Origin: Hydrogenophaga sp. Root209
GTDB taxonomy: Bacteria > Pseudomonadota > Gammaproteobacteria > Burkholderiales > Burkholderiaceae_C
Length of the DNA stretch: 64,000 bases
Direction: 5' to 3'
NCBI RefSeq assembly: GCF_001428625.1
Contig: NZ_LMIE01000030.1
Span: 141,400-205,399, forward strand
The position numbers were made by a program, and so were the translations under genes. The notes beneath the pieces were generated by a model, which was not told the origin of the DNA, made no database searches, and saw nothing but the letters and a program-made list of their open reading frames with translations. How positions within the stretch are numbered: the stretch's first letter is position 1; every line of letters begins with the position of its first letter. Shown here piece after piece: positions 28,997-40,426 of this stretch.

Positions 28997-29620
28997 ATGA
29001 TCCACACCAACGAAATCACGGGCCTCGTGCTCGCCGGGGGCCGTGGCTCCCGCATGGGCGGGCTCGACAAGGGCCTGCAGAACTTCAACGGCACGCCGCT
29101 GGCGCTGCACACGGTCTTGCGCCTGCAGATGCAGGAAGGCGACTTGATCGGTGAACTCATGCTCAACGCCAACCGCAACCTGGCCGCCTACGAGGCCTTT
29201 GGTGCGCCGGTGTGGCCCGACACCATGAGCGACTTCGCCGGGCCACTGGCGGGTTTCATGACCGGCCTGGAGCGGTGCGAAACACCCTACATGCTCACCG
29301 TGCCGTGCGACACGCCGTTGTTTCCCTTCGATCTGGCCCGGCGCCTGGCGCAGGCCTTTGAAGACGAGAGCACGGAGATCGCCATGGCCGCCGCGCCCGA
29401 GGAAGACGGGCAACTGCGCCCACAGCCGGTGTTCTGCCTGATGCGCGTTGAATTGCTGGAGAGCCTGGTGGTCTTCACGCAAGCGGGCGGTCGAAAGATC
29501 GACCAGTGGACGGCGAAGCACAAGACCGTCATCGTGCCGTTCAATCTGCCCGGTGACGACCCACGGGCCTTCCACAACACCAACACCCTGGCCGAGCTGC
29601 ACGCGCTGGAAAAGAGCTGA
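28997..29620 (+). CDS. mobA: Molybdenum cofactor guanylyltransferase
   Basis: A 207-residue enzyme adding GMP to molybdopterin to form the MGD cofactor used by DMSO-reductase-family enzymes. The nucleotidyltransferase signature [16 protein letters not shown] lies at residues 12-28, and PCDTPLFP near residue 100. It lies between moaA and moeA on the same strand with 4-6 bp gaps. Confidence 0.94.
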   Translation: MIHTNEITGLVLAGGRGSRMGGLDKGLQNFNGTPLALHTVLRLQMQEGDLIGELMLNANRNLAAYEAFGAPVWPDTMSDFAGPLAGFMTGLERCETPYMLTVPCDTPLFPFDLARRLAQAFEDESTEIAMAAAPEEDGQLRPQPVFCLMRVELLESLVVFTQAGGRKIDQWTAKHKTVIVPFNLPGDDPRAFHNTNTLAELHALEKS

Positions 29621-29624
29621 TCCC

Positions 29625-30902
<1,278 letters not shown>

Positions 30903-31074
30903 GTCTCTCTCCGGCTGGTCCGGTCATCGGTGGCCATGGGGCACGGCTCCGCGAATGTCCCCCGGGGCCTTTGGCCCCTCCTCCTTGATTTCGCTCCTCG
31001 GGGGACAGCCGCGGAGCAGCGCACACCGCATTCGCGAGCCCGCGAGGTGCAGGCACAAAACCCACGCCAGCCGA

Positions 31075-34000
31075 TCACTTCGCCGGAATGACTTCTGCGT
31101 GGCCGTCCTCACCAGCCAGCGGGTGCTTCGGTTTGTGGGACTTCGCACGAGACAACAGCGAATACATGGTCGGCACGACAAAAATGGTGAGCAAGGTGCC
31201 CACGCTCATGCCGCCCACGATCACCCAGCCGATCTGTTGGCGACTCTCGGCGCCGGCGCCACTGGCCAGCGCCAGCGGAATGGCGCCCAGCACCATGGCG
31301 CCGGTGGTCATGAGAATAGGGCGCAAACGCAGCGCCGCCGAGCGTTTGACCGCCTCGAGCTTGTCCACACCCTGCTCGCGCAACTGGTTGGCGAACTCCA
31401 CGATCAGGATGCCGTGTTTGGAGATCAGACCCACCAGCGTGATGAGACCGATCTGGCTGAACACGTTGAGCGTGCCTCCGGACAGCTTGAGCGCGAGCAG
31501 TGCACCGAGCATGGACAGCGGCACACTGAGCAAGATGATCAGCGGATCGACGAAGCTCTCGAATTGGGCAGCGAGCACCAGGTAGATGAACAGCAGCGAG
31601 AGCACGAACACGATGGCCAGCGAACCCGACGAATTTCGGAACTCGCGGCTCTGACCGTTGAGGTCGGTGGCATAGCCTGCGGGCAGAATTTCAGACGCGG
31701 TCTGCTCCATGAACCCCAGTGCCTCACCCAGTGAATAGGTGGGGCTGATGTTGGCCGTGATCGACGCACTGCGTCGCTGCCCGAAGTGGTTGAGCTCACG
31801 CGGCACCACCACCTCGCGGGTGGTCACCAGAGAGCCCAACGGGATCATCGCGTCACCGCGCCCGCGCACGAACAGGCGGTCGATGTCCTCGGGTGTGCTG
31901 CGGTTGGCAGAGACGGTCTGCACCACCACGTCGTACTGCTCGCCGTCGCGCTTGTAGCGCGTGACCACACGCCCGCCCAGCATGGTCTCGACCGTGCGCG
32001 CAATGGTGTCAACGCCAACGCCCATGTCGGCCGCGCGTTCGCGATCCACGTCCATGCGAATCTCGGGTTTGTTCAGGCGCAGGTCGGTGTCGACCTGCAC
32101 GAAACCGGGGTTCTGCGCCAGCCGGTCCTGGAACTTGCGCACGTTGGCCGACAGGTTTTCATAGGTGTCGCTGGTGACGATCACGAAGTTGATCGGTCGC
32201 TCGCGAAAACCCTGGCCAAGCGAGGGCGGCGTGATGGGAAAGGCGCTGACGCCCGGCAGCGCCGCCATGCCCGGGGCCATGGCGCGCGCGATTTCCATCG
32301 TGGTTCGGTCGCGCTCCTCCCAGGCCTTGCCGCGCATCACCACGCTCGCCTGCGCCACCGAAGGGTTCCCCACGATGGTGAAAATGCGGTCGAACTCCGA
32401 CTGCTCCGTCGCCATTTTTTCGATCGCCTCGGCGTAGCGACGCGTGTAGGCCAGCGTTGCACCGTCGGGTCCGTTGATGTTGGCCAGCACGACGCCGCGG
32501 TCTTCCATGGGTGCGAGCTCCGAGCGCGTGGTCTGCAGCAGCCACCAGCTGCCAGCGGCGCTGGACAACATCACCGCAACGACCAGCCAGCGCACGTTCA
32601 ATGAACGGCCCAGCGCGCGATCGTAGGCCGTGTTCACGCCCGTGAGAACGCGTTCCATGAACCGATCGAATCGACTGGGCTTGTCCGCATGCCGCAGCAG
32701 CTTGGAGCACATCATGGGCGAGAGCGTGAGCGCCACAAAGCCAGAGACCACCACGGCACCCGCCAGCGCCAGCGCGAATTCGGCAAACAGACGCCCGGTG
32801 CGTCCCGGTGTGAAGGCCAGCGGGGCATACACCGCCGCCAGTGTCAGTGTCATCGCAACGATGGCGAAGCCGATCTCCCGGGCGCCCTGGATGGCGGCCT
32901 CGAAGGGCTTCATGCCCTCTTCGATGTGCCGGAAGATGTTCTCCAGCATCACGATCGCATCGTCCACCACCAGGCCGATGGCCAGCACCAGGGCCAGCAG
33001 CGTGAGGGTGTTGATGGAGAAGCCGAACAGTGCCATCAGCGCGAACGAGCCGATCAGGCTCACGGGAATGGTGATCAACGGGATGACCGACGCGCGCAGT
33101 GTGCGAAGGAAGACGAAGATCACCAGCGCCACCAGCACCGCCGCCTCGGCAATGGTGGTGTACACGGCCTTGATCGAGCGGTCGATGAAGATCGAGTTGT
33201 CGTTGGCCACCTCGATGCTGACGCCTTCGGGCAGTTCCTCGATGATGCGTGGCAGCATCTCCTGCACCGCAGCCGAGAGCTCCAACGGATTGGCCGTCGC
33301 CTGGCGGATCACCCCCAGTGAAATGGCGTCGCGTCCGTTGTAGCGCACCGAGGTGCGCTCGTCTTGAGGTGCCTGCTCCACGCGCGCCACATCGTCGATG
33401 CGGATGGTCTGACCGCTGACGGTGCGGATGCCGATGGCGCGGAACTGCTCCGGCGTCTGCACGTCGGTGGCGGCAGTCACGTTGAACTCGCGCAGCGAAC
33501 TCTCGATGCGACCGGCGGGCACCTCCAGGTTGGAGCGGCGCAGCGCGTCCTCCACGTCCTGCACGGTCAGGCCGTAGGCGGCGAGACGGTCGGGGTCGAT
33601 CCAGATGCGCATGGAAAAGCGCCGCTCGCCCCAGACACGCACATCAGCCGCTCCAGGAGCGGTCTGCAGCCGGGGTTTGATGAGCCGATTGGCCAGATCG
33701 CTGAGCTCCAGCGACGTGATGGTGTCGGAATTGAGCGCCAGCCAGATGACCGGCGAGGCGTCGGCCTCGACCTTGGCGATGGTGGGCTCGTCAACGTCAT
33801 CGGGCAGGCGCTGGCGCACGCGGCTGACCTTGTCGCGCACGTCGGCAGCGGCGGAGTCGGGGTCGCGCTCCAGCTTGAAGCGCACAGTGATCTGGCTTTG
33901 CTCCTGGCGGCTGATGGAAGTGATGATGTCCACGCCCTCGATGCCGGCAAGCGAATCCTCCAGCACCTTGGTGACCTGGGATTCGATGACCTCGCTGGAA

Positions 34001-34161
34001 GCGCCGCCGAAGCGCGTCGTGACGGTGACGGTCGGTTCGTCGATGCGCGGGTACTCGCGCACCGTGAGCCCCGCGAACGACACGAAGCCGATCAGCAGAA
34101 TGAGCAGCGACAGCACGGTCGCGAACACCGGGCGCCGGATGGCAATTTCAGGCAGTTGCAT
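31075..34161 (-). CDS. RND multidrug efflux permease (AcrB-type)
   Basis: A 1028-residue inner-membrane pump of the HAE1/AcrB type, exchanging protons for drugs. Twelve membrane helices are arranged as one N-terminal plus blocks near residues 340-550 and 860-1010, with two large periplasmic loops. The proton-relay aspartates appear in AIGLVVDDAIVMLENIF near residue 400. The adaptor lies 24 bp upstream. No outer-membrane TolC-like gene is adjacent. Substrate cannot be inferred. Confidence 0.92.
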   Translation of the reverse strand: MQLPEIAIRRPVFATVLSLLILLIGFVSFAGLTVREYPRIDEPTVTVTTRFGGASSEVIESQVTKVLEDSLAGIEGVDIITSISRQEQSQITVRFKLERDPDSAAADVRDKVSRVRQRLPDDVDEPTIAKVEADASPVIWLALNSDTITSLELSDLANRLIKPRLQTAPGAADVRVWGERRFSMRIWIDPDRLAAYGLTVQDVEDALRRSNLEVPAGRIESSLREFNVTAATDVQTPEQFRAIGIRTVSGQTIRIDDVARVEQAPQDERTSVRYNGRDAISLGVIRQATANPLELSAAVQEMLPRIIEELPEGVSIEVANDNSIFIDRSIKAVYTTIAEAAVLVALVIFVFLRTLRASVIPLITIPVSLIGSFALMALFGFSINTLTLLALVLAIGLVVDDAIVMLENIFRHIEEGMKPFEAAIQGAREIGFAIVAMTLTLAAVYAPLAFTPGRTGRLFAEFALALAGAVVVSGFVALTLSPMMCSKLLRHADKPSRFDRFMERVLTGVNTAYDRALGRSLNVRWLVVAVMLSSAAGSWWLLQTTRSELAPMEDRGVVLANINGPDGATLAYTRRYAEAIEKMATEQSEFDRIFTIVGNPSVAQASVVMRGKAWEERDRTTMEIARAMAPGMAALPGVSAFPITPPSLGQGFRERPINFVIVTSDTYENLSANVRKFQDRLAQNPGFVQVDTDLRLNKPEIRMDVDRERAADMGVGVDTIARTVETMLGGRVVTRYKRDGEQYDVVVQTVSANRSTPEDIDRLFVRGRGDAMIPLGSLVTTREVVVPRELNHFGQRRSASITANISPTYSLGEALGFMEQTASEILPAGYATDLNGQSREFRNSSGSLAIVFVLSLLFIYLVLAAQFESFVDPLIILLSVPLSMLGALLALKLSGGTLNVFSQIGLITLVGLISKHGILIVEFANQLREQGVDKLEAVKRSAALRLRPILMTTGAMVLGAIPLALASGAGAESRQQIGWVIVGGMSVGTLLTIFVVPTMYSLLSRAKSHKPKHPLAGEDGHAEVIPAK

Positions 34162-34185
34162 GGGGATTCCCGTGGGTCGGCGGCG

Positions 34186-35364
34186 TCAGGGCGTGACGGG
34201 CTGGCGCGCCTGCGCAGCACCTTCGGTGGTTGACACCATGTTCACCACCCGCACGGCAGTGCCGTCGCGCTGAAGGCGCTGTTGTCCGGCCACCACCACC
34301 GTGTCGCCTGAAGCCACACCGTTGACGATCTGAACGACGGACCCGCGCCGCACGCCCGGTTCGACCTCGACCCGGCGCGACAGCAACTTCTTTGCGTCGC
34401 CCTGCCCCTGCTCATCGAGCAGGAAGACAAACTGCTTGCCGCCCTGGGGCACCAAGGCTTCCTCGGGCACCACCAGGGCAGCGTCGTTCACCGAAAACAC
34501 GATGAGCACGCGTGCGAACATGCCCGGACGCAGATCGGCACCCGCCGTTCTGGGCATCACCGCGCGCACCGAGATGGATCGTCCATTGGCGTCCAGGAGG
34601 GGATCGACCGCCAGCACCTGGGCTTCGAAAGTCTTGCCTGGCAGGGCGTCGAGTTGCACCTGCACGGACTGGCCGGCGGCGATGCGGCTCTGGTAGCGCT
34701 CGGGCAGGCGGAAATCCACGGTCAGCAGCGAGGTGTCTTCCAGATTCACCAGGTCGTCGCCATCGCCCACGTACTGACCCAGGTTGATGCTGCGCAGACC
34801 CACGGTGCCGTTGAAGGGCGCCGTGATGCGCATGCGCTGCACGCGCGCGGTGGCCAGGGCCACCTGAGCGTCAGCCACCTGCAGATTGGCCTGGCTTTCC
34901 TCCACCACGCGGGTGGCCACGAAATTCTGCGCCACCAGTTCCTGGTTGCGCTTGAGGTTGGCACGGGCGATCGACTGCTGGGCTTGCGCCTGACTCAGCT
35001 CGGCGCGCTGCAAGGTGTCGTCCAGTTGCACCAGCAGCTGACCCGCCTTGACCTGCGCGCCGTCGGCAAACGCGATGCGGACCACGCGGCCACTGACCTC
35101 GGGCTTGAGCGTGACGCTTTGGCGCGAACGCAGCGTGCCCACCGCCTGGGCGTCGTCCTTCAAGCGCATGGCCATGACTTTGGCCACCTCCACCCCCGGC
35201 GCCGCGCCTGTGCCACCACCCCTTGCCGGTGTGGCGGCCGCTGCCCCGTTCGTACCCGGGGCAGCCACCACCACGGAGGGCTTGTTCTGCAGCCACCAGG
35301 CCGCACCGGAGGCCGCGGCGATGCCCGCAACTGCAACCAGCACATAGATCATTTTCTGGGCCAT
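34186..35364 (-). CDS. RND efflux periplasmic adaptor subunit
   Basis: A 392-residue membrane-fusion protein. A signal anchor (residues 1-25) is followed by a Gly/Ala-rich spacer, lipoyl halves around the GLRSINLGQYV and LKPEVSGRVVRIAFADG blocks, an alpha-helical hairpin near residues 105-150 (ELSQAQAQQSIARANLKRNQEL), and a beta-barrel. It bridges the permease and an outer-membrane factor. It precedes the permease by 24 bp in one transcription unit. Confidence 0.92.
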   Translation of the reverse strand: MAQKMIYVLVAVAGIAAASGAAWWLQNKPSVVVAAPGTNGAAAATPARGGGTGAAPGVEVAKVMAMRLKDDAQAVGTLRSRQSVTLKPEVSGRVVRIAFADGAQVKAGQLLVQLDDTLQRAELSQAQAQQSIARANLKRNQELVAQNFVATRVVEESQANLQVADAQVALATARVQRMRITAPFNGTVGLRSINLGQYVGDGDDLVNLEDTSLLTVDFRLPERYQSRIAAGQSVQVQLDALPGKTFEAQVLAVDPLLDANGRSISVRAVMPRTAGADLRPGMFARVLIVFSVNDAALVVPEEALVPQGGKQFVFLLDEQGQGDAKKLLSRRVEVEPGVRRGSVVQIVNGVASGDTVVVAGQQRLQRDGTAVRVVNMVSTTEGAAQARQPVTP

Positions 35365-35517
35365 GGTTTCTCAGTGGAATTTCAAAAGAGGGGGGGCGAG
35401 CCGCTGCGCTCAGGTCAGCCGTGCATCGATGGCATGCTCACGATCTTTGCAATGTAGCAGTGCTGAGCGCCACGCAGGCGTGAAGTTCCCAACACCCCAG
35501 ACACATTGAAAGGCTCA

Positions 35518-35952
35518 TCAACCCGGGACACCTCGGTTGGCCAACGAGTCGGCTCGCTCGTTACCCGGATCGCCCGCATGGCCTTTCACCCAATGCCATT
35601 CGATCTGGTGGATACCGCCATGCACCAAGGCGTCCAGCCGCTGCCAGAGTTCGGCGTTTTTCACCGGCTGCTTGGCCGCGGTGATCCACCCCTTGCGCTT
35701 CCAGCCGTGGATCCATTCGGTGATGCCCTTGCGCACGTATTCGCTGTCGAGATAGAGCGACACGCGGCAGGGGCGCTTGAGCGCGGCCAGCGCCTCGATC
35801 ACCGCGGTCAGCTCCATGCGGTTGTTGGTGGTGTCGCGCTCGCCGCCCCACAACTCCTTCTCGAACCCTTCCGAGCGCAGATACACGCCCCAGCCGCCAG
35901 GCCCCGGGTTGCCTTTGCAGGCACCGTCGGTGTAGATCACCACATGGTTCAA
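35518..35952 (-). CDS. rnhA: Ribonuclease HI
   Basis: A 144-residue enzyme degrading RNA in RNA-DNA hybrids. Catalytic acids are in [14 protein letters not shown] (D9), NRMELTAV (E47), YLDSEYV (D69) and [11 protein letters not shown] (D132 area). It starts at TTG 35952, with AGGAG eight bases upstream; the GTGs a few codons in would shorten the first strand. It is downstream of the yafS-like methyltransferase, 47 bp away, as in E. coli. Confidence 0.95.
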   Translation of the reverse strand: MNHVVIYTDGACKGNPGPGGWGVYLRSEGFEKELWGGERDTTNNRMELTAVIEALAALKRPCRVSLYLDSEYVRKGITEWIHGWKRKGWITAAKQPVKNAELWQRLDALVHGGIHQIEWHWVKGHAGDPGNERADSLANRGVPG

Positions 35953-35999
35953 ACGTCAAACTCCTGAAAAAATGGAAATGGATGGCCTCACACGACGGC

Positions 36000-36806
36000 T
36001 CAGCGCCGGTTGGCCACCGGCACGGGCGCGGGCGTCGCAACGCGGCGGGGCTTCCAGGCCGGCCCCAGCAGACGCATGCCGCGCACACGCTTGACCGCCA
36101 CCACGAAATACACCGCGCCGAAGATGGGCCACCAGCGGGCGCCGGCACGGTCCATCCAGGCGGTGCGCTGCAACCATTTGTCGGTTTTCATCGCTGGGCG
36201 GTAGCAGCCAAAGCGGTCCGACTCTACTTCAAAACTCAGCAGACGCAGCCAGTCCCGCAGGCGCCAGGGCCCGATGAATTCACCCGCATCCGGCAGGAAG
36301 AGATCGGGCGTTCCCAGCACGCCGACGCGCCCGCTCAACCGGGCCCGCCCCTGGCGCAAACCCCACAGGCTGCCCGGGTTGAAGCCGGAGATCACCACCC
36401 GACCCTCGGGCACCAGCACGCGCTCCACCTCGCGCAGCACTTGGTGCGGATCGGCACTGAGCTCCAGCGTGTGCGGCAACACGACAAGATCGAGGCTGGC
36501 CGCGGGAAACGGCAGGGCCGCCGCGTCGGTGACCAGCGCCACCCGCATGCGCTGCGGCAGCCCGTTCGAGTCCCCCGTTTGGGCATCCTGTGCCACCTGG
36601 GACTGGAGCTCCTCCGGCAAGGCCAGCCAGCGGTGCGGCATGCGGTTGGCCTGCAAGGTCTGCAGTTCAGGCAGCCCCAGCTGCATGGCGTTGTAGCCAA
36701 AAAGGTCGGCCACCGCCAGGTCGAATTGCGTCTGCTCCCAGCCCAGCAAATACTGGCCGGGCGGGGTCTGAAACCATTCGGTCAACCCTGTCAAATTTTC
36801 GGTCAT
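36000..36806 (-). CDS. YafS-like class I SAM methyltransferase
   Basis: A 268-residue SAM-dependent methyltransferase. Instead of a canonical GxGxG, motif I appears degenerate (DLFGYNAMQLGLPEL near residue 33). LPHTLELSADPHQVLREVERVLVPEGRVVISGFNP near residue 110 is typical of the methyltransferase fold after motif II. E. coli yafS has the same place next to gloB and rnhA. Substrate is unknown. ATG 36806 (MTENL) avoids an extension running antisense to gloB. Confidence 0.82.
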   Translation of the reverse strand: MTENLTGLTEWFQTPPGQYLLGWEQTQFDLAVADLFGYNAMQLGLPELQTLQANRMPHRWLALPEELQSQVAQDAQTGDSNGLPQRMRVALVTDAAALPFPAASLDLVVLPHTLELSADPHQVLREVERVLVPEGRVVISGFNPGSLWGLRQGRARLSGRVGVLGTPDLFLPDAGEFIGPWRLRDWLRLLSFEVESDRFGCYRPAMKTDKWLQRTAWMDRAGARWWPIFGAVYFVVAVKRVRGMRLLGPAWKPRRVATPAPVPVANRR

Positions 36807-36918
36807 GGGTGGCGTCAGAGGGGCGATGAAACAGCCGAAGTCTGCGACACTGCAAACCACCGCGAAAGCCCCCTCGGACTCTACACGTCCCCGCCCCATC
36901 GACACACGCCCCGACCCC

Positions 36919-37692
36919 ATGGAACTGTTCCCCCTGCCAGCCTTCAGCGACAACTACATCTGGATCCTCCACGATGGTCAGCGCGCGCTGGTGGTCGATC
37001 CCGGCGAGTCTCATGGCGTGCTGGCCTGGCTGGAGCAACACAGCCTGACGCTTGACACCATCCTGATCACCCACCACCACGCCGATCACACCGGTGGCGT
37101 GGCCGCGCTGCGCGAGGCCACCGGCGCACACGTGATCGGCCCGGCCTTTGAGCCCATGCCCGAACCCCTGCAGCGCGTGAGCGCCGGTGAACACGTGGAT
37201 GTGCTCGGCCTGCGCTTCGAGGTGATCGAAGTGCCGGGCCACACCGCCGGCCACATTGCCTTTTACGCCGCCGAGGCCAAAGGCTCGCCACTGCTCTTCT
37301 GCGGCGACACGCTGTTCTCGGGCGGCTGCGGCCGTCTGTTTGAAGGCACGCCCGCGCAGATGCTCGACTCCCTCACCCGGCTGGCGGCCCTGCCCGCCAA
37401 CACACGCGTGTGCTGCACCCACGAGTACACGCTGTCCAACCTGAAGTTCGCCCAGGCCATAGAGCCCGACAATGGAGCCCTCGCCGCTTACGTTGCGAAA
37501 TGCCAGCAACAACGCGCCCAGAACTTTCCCACACTGCCCAGCTCCATCGGAGTGGAAAACAGCATCAACCCGTTCCTGCGCACCGCAGAGGCGGCCGTGG
37601 TGCGATCGGCCCAAGCCCACGAGCCGGCCACCACCGCCGACGCCGTGTCGGTCTTCGCCACGCTACGGACCTGGAAAAACAACTTCAAATGA
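36919..37692 (+). CDS. gloB: Hydroxyacylglutathione hydrolase (glyoxalase II)
   Basis: A 257-residue binuclear-metal hydrolase converting S-lactoylglutathione to lactate and glutathione, the second step of methylglyoxal detoxification. The metallo-beta-lactamase motif THHHADHTGG is near residue 53, followed by GHTAGHI near 108 and CGDTLFSGGCGR near 127. The start at 36919 has the family N-terminus (MELFPLPAFSDNYIW). It overlaps mltD by 4 bp. Confidence 0.95.
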   Translation: MELFPLPAFSDNYIWILHDGQRALVVDPGESHGVLAWLEQHSLTLDTILITHHHADHTGGVAALREATGAHVIGPAFEPMPEPLQRVSAGEHVDVLGLRFEVIEVPGHTAGHIAFYAAEAKGSPLLFCGDTLFSGGCGRLFEGTPAQMLDSLTRLAALPANTRVCCTHEYTLSNLKFAQAIEPDNGALAAYVAKCQQQRAQNFPTLPSSIGVENSINPFLRTAEAAVVRSAQAHEPATTADAVSVFATLRTWKNNFK

Positions 37693-39356
37693 CGCACGCT
37701 TTCGCCTTGCCATCTCCCCCTGCTTTCCCCTCTCGCAACCGCCGCTGGTGGAGCACCGCCGCCCTGGTAGCGGGTCTCTTTCTTTCAGGCTGTGCCACGG
37801 TCGACAACGGCAACAGCACGCCAGCGCCTTCGGCCATCGATCCGTCCAGCAACCGCGCGAGCACCAGGCCGCGCCTTCCCTCGTACCGCTTGCCGGGCGA
37901 CATTCCTCTGAGCGACATCGGCGTGGCCAGCACCAGCGTGCCACCCGTGGCCCTGCTGGCCGCTCCTGCGGACCTGTGGGAACGCATCCGCCGCGGTTTT
38001 GCCATGACCGATCTGGACAACGATCTGGTGCGCGATCAGGAACGCTGGTACGCCACGAGGCCCGACTACATCCAGCGCATGACCGAGCGTTCCAGCCGCT
38101 ACCTGTTTCACATCGTCGAAGAGATCGAACGCCGCAACATGCCGATGGAACTGGCGTTGCTGCCCTTCATCGAGAGTGCGTTCAACCCGCAGGCGGTGTC
38201 CAGCGCGCGCGCCGCCGGCATGTGGCAGTTCATGCCAGCCACCGGGCAGTCGTTCGACCTCAAGCAAAACGTCTTTCGCGATGACCGCCGCGACGTGCTG
38301 GCCTCCACCCGCGCCGCGCTCGACTACCTCCAGCAGCTCCACGGCCGTTTCGGTGACTGGCACCTGGCGCTGGCCGCCTACAACTGGGGCCAGGGCAACG
38401 TGAACCGCGCCATCACCAAGAACCAGCGCCAGGGCCTGCCCACCGGCTACACCGACATCAACATGCCGCTGGAGACGCGCACCTACGTGCCCAAGCTGCA
38501 AGCGGTGAAAAACATCATGGCCCAGCCGCAGGCGTTCAACACCACCCTGCCCCTGATCGGCAACCACCCGTTCTTCGACACCGTCACGCTTGACCGGGAC
38601 ATCGATGTGGCCGTGATCGCGCGCCTGGCTGAGGTGAGCGAGGCCGACTTCCGCGCGCTCAACCCCTCGCTCAAGCAACCCGTGGTGATGGCCGCCGGCA
38701 CGCCCAACATCTTGCTGCCCTGGGACAACGCGGTGATCTTTCAGACCAAGCTGCAAAGCCACGACGGCCCGTTGGCCAGCTGGACCGCCTGGGTTGTGCC
38801 CACCACCATGACGGTGGCGCAGGCCGCCTCGCGCGTGGGCATGAGCGAATCCGAGCTGCGCGAGGTCAACAACATTCCGCCGCGCATGAGCTTGCGCGCC
38901 GGCTCCAGTCTGCTGGTGCCGCGCACCGGGCAGCGCAACAGCGACGTGCCCCTGCACGTGGCCGACAACGGCCAGCTCAACCTGCAGCCGGACGTCGTCT
39001 TGCGGCGTTCGGTGGTCAAGGCGCGCAAGGGTGACACCCTGGCACGCCTGGCGCAGCGCTACGGCGTGAGCGCGGTCAGCGTGGCCGGCTGGAACAACCT
39101 GGCGGTCAATGCCGCCCTCAAGCCCGGTCAGCGAGTCAAGCTGATGTTGCCCAAGCGGATCTCGCTGGCGGCCTCTGGCGGCACACCCGCCAAGAAGGCT
39201 GCCGCCAGCAGTACCCGCAAGGTGGCCAAGAGCGCGGGCCAGCCCACCAAGGCAAAAGCCAAAGTGGTGGTCAAGAAGAAGACCACCAAATCGCTTGCAT
39301 CGAGCAGCGCCAAGACACGCCTGGCTTCCACCGCCAAGATCGACAAGAAACCCTGA
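37689..39356 (+). CDS. mltD: Membrane-bound lytic murein transglycosylase D
   Basis: A 555-residue lipoprotein cleaving glycan strands. The signal peptide ends in a lipobox LFLSGCA at about residues 30-36, so C35 should be lipidated. The SLT domain has the catalytic glutamate in FIESAFNPQAVSSARAAGMWQFMP near residue 160, and AYNWGQGNV near 230. Two LysM repeats follow (about residues 365-415 and 440-490). The tail is Lys/Ala-rich. ATG overlaps the gloB stop (ATGA). Confidence 0.93.
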   Translation: MTHAFALPSPPAFPSRNRRWWSTAALVAGLFLSGCATVDNGNSTPAPSAIDPSSNRASTRPRLPSYRLPGDIPLSDIGVASTSVPPVALLAAPADLWERIRRGFAMTDLDNDLVRDQERWYATRPDYIQRMTERSSRYLFHIVEEIERRNMPMELALLPFIESAFNPQAVSSARAAGMWQFMPATGQSFDLKQNVFRDDRRDVLASTRAALDYLQQLHGRFGDWHLALAAYNWGQGNVNRAITKNQRQGLPTGYTDINMPLETRTYVPKLQAVKNIMAQPQAFNTTLPLIGNHPFFDTVTLDRDIDVAVIARLAEVSEADFRALNPSLKQPVVMAAGTPNILLPWDNAVIFQTKLQSHDGPLASWTAWVVPTTMTVAQAASRVGMSESELREVNNIPPRMSLRAGSSLLVPRTGQRNSDVPLHVADNGQLNLQPDVVLRRSVVKARKGDTLARLAQRYGVSAVSVAGWNNLAVNAALKPGQRVKLMLPKRISLAASGGTPAKKAAASSTRKVAKSAGQPTKAKAKVVVKKKTTKSLASSSAKTRLASTAKIDKKP

Positions 39357-39367
39357 TCCCGTGCGCC

Positions 39368-40426
39368 TCAGGCCCTGAAACGGGCCTTGGCCTTGCGGGC
39401 GAACACGTTGGTGAAGGTGTTCGGCAGATCGAAGCGGTCCATCGACCCGGGCTCGTCGAACTGGGCCACCAGGCGCGCCGCAATCTCCGGCCCCTCGTTG
39501 GGCATCAGGCCGTCGGGCGACCAGGACTCGCGCGCCCGGTTGAACGCCGCGAGGTAGAGCGAACGGTCACCCTGAAAGTAGCGCTCCGGCACCACCTTGA
39601 TGATGTCGGATGGCCCCGCGGTCTGCAGCCACTTGAGCGCATGCACCATCGCGTCCGCCATGGACTGGCTGGCGCGCGGAAACTGGGTGAGGAATGCGCT
39701 CGTGGCACACAGACAGGCCGACGGCATCGGCCCGCCAAACACATCGGCATTGCCGCGCACGCTGCGCGTGTCGGCCACCACCTTCAGCTCTCCAGCCTGC
39801 TCCAGTTGCGTCACCGTCGGGTCGGTGTAGCTGATGGCATCCAGCGCGCCGTTGCGAAAGGCCGAGATGGCCGCCCAGGCATTCGGAATGGCCACGAACT
39901 GCACGTCACCCGAGCGCAAACCGCCGCGGCTGAACACGGCACGGGCAACGCGGTGCGCGGAAGACCCGATGGCCTGCACCCCCACCCGCTTGCCCCTGAG
40001 ATCGGACAGCTGGCGGTAGTGCGCGAACGTCTTGGTCGACACACCCACCACGATCTGGGGCGTGCGCCCCTGCAGCACGAATGACTGCAAGGATTGGCCG
40101 CGCACTTGCCAGGCGATGGTGCTGCTGTAAGGCGCCGACAGCGCGTGGACCGCACCCGAGAGCAAGGCCTGCATGGCTTGAGACGCGTCCGCGAAGTCCC
40201 GCACCTCCACATCCACACCTTCGCTGGCAAAGTAGCCCAGCCGGTCGGCAATGGTCAGGGGCAGGCAGGAGAAGTCGGTGCGGTTATCCACCGCGATCAC
40301 CAGCTTGGGTGCCTTGCGTGGCAAGGGTGCGGCCGGCGCCACGACCAATTGCGCGCGCAACTCCGGCATGCCCGCAGCCAATGCCGCTGCGGCCACTGCT
40401 CGACCCCAATCTCTGCGCTTGAGCAT
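39368..40426 (-). CDS. Orphan ABC-transporter substrate-binding protein (NMT1/SsuA-like)
   Basis: A 352-residue exported protein of the NMT1/THI5/taurine-nitrate binding superfamily. The N-terminus MLKRRDWGRAVAAAAL has a twin-Arg-like pair and a hydrophobic core, ending near LRAQ. Periplasmic binding blocks are YFASEGVDVEV, GKRVGVQAIGSSAH and ALDAISYTDPTVTQLE. No permease or ATPase gene is adjacent, so it is an orphan in this window. A binding-protein sequence cannot tell the ligand. Confidence 0.82.
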   Translation of the reverse strand: MLKRRDWGRAVAAAALAAGMPELRAQLVVAPAAPLPRKAPKLVIAVDNRTDFSCLPLTIADRLGYFASEGVDVEVRDFADASQAMQALLSGAVHALSAPYSSTIAWQVRGQSLQSFVLQGRTPQIVVGVSTKTFAHYRQLSDLRGKRVGVQAIGSSAHRVARAVFSRGGLRSGDVQFVAIPNAWAAISAFRNGALDAISYTDPTVTQLEQAGELKVVADTRSVRGNADVFGGPMPSACLCATSAFLTQFPRASQSMADAMVHALKWLQTAGPSDIIKVVPERYFQGDRSLYLAAFNRARESWSPDGLMPNEGPEIAARLVAQFDEPGSMDRFDLPNTFTNVFARKAKARFRA

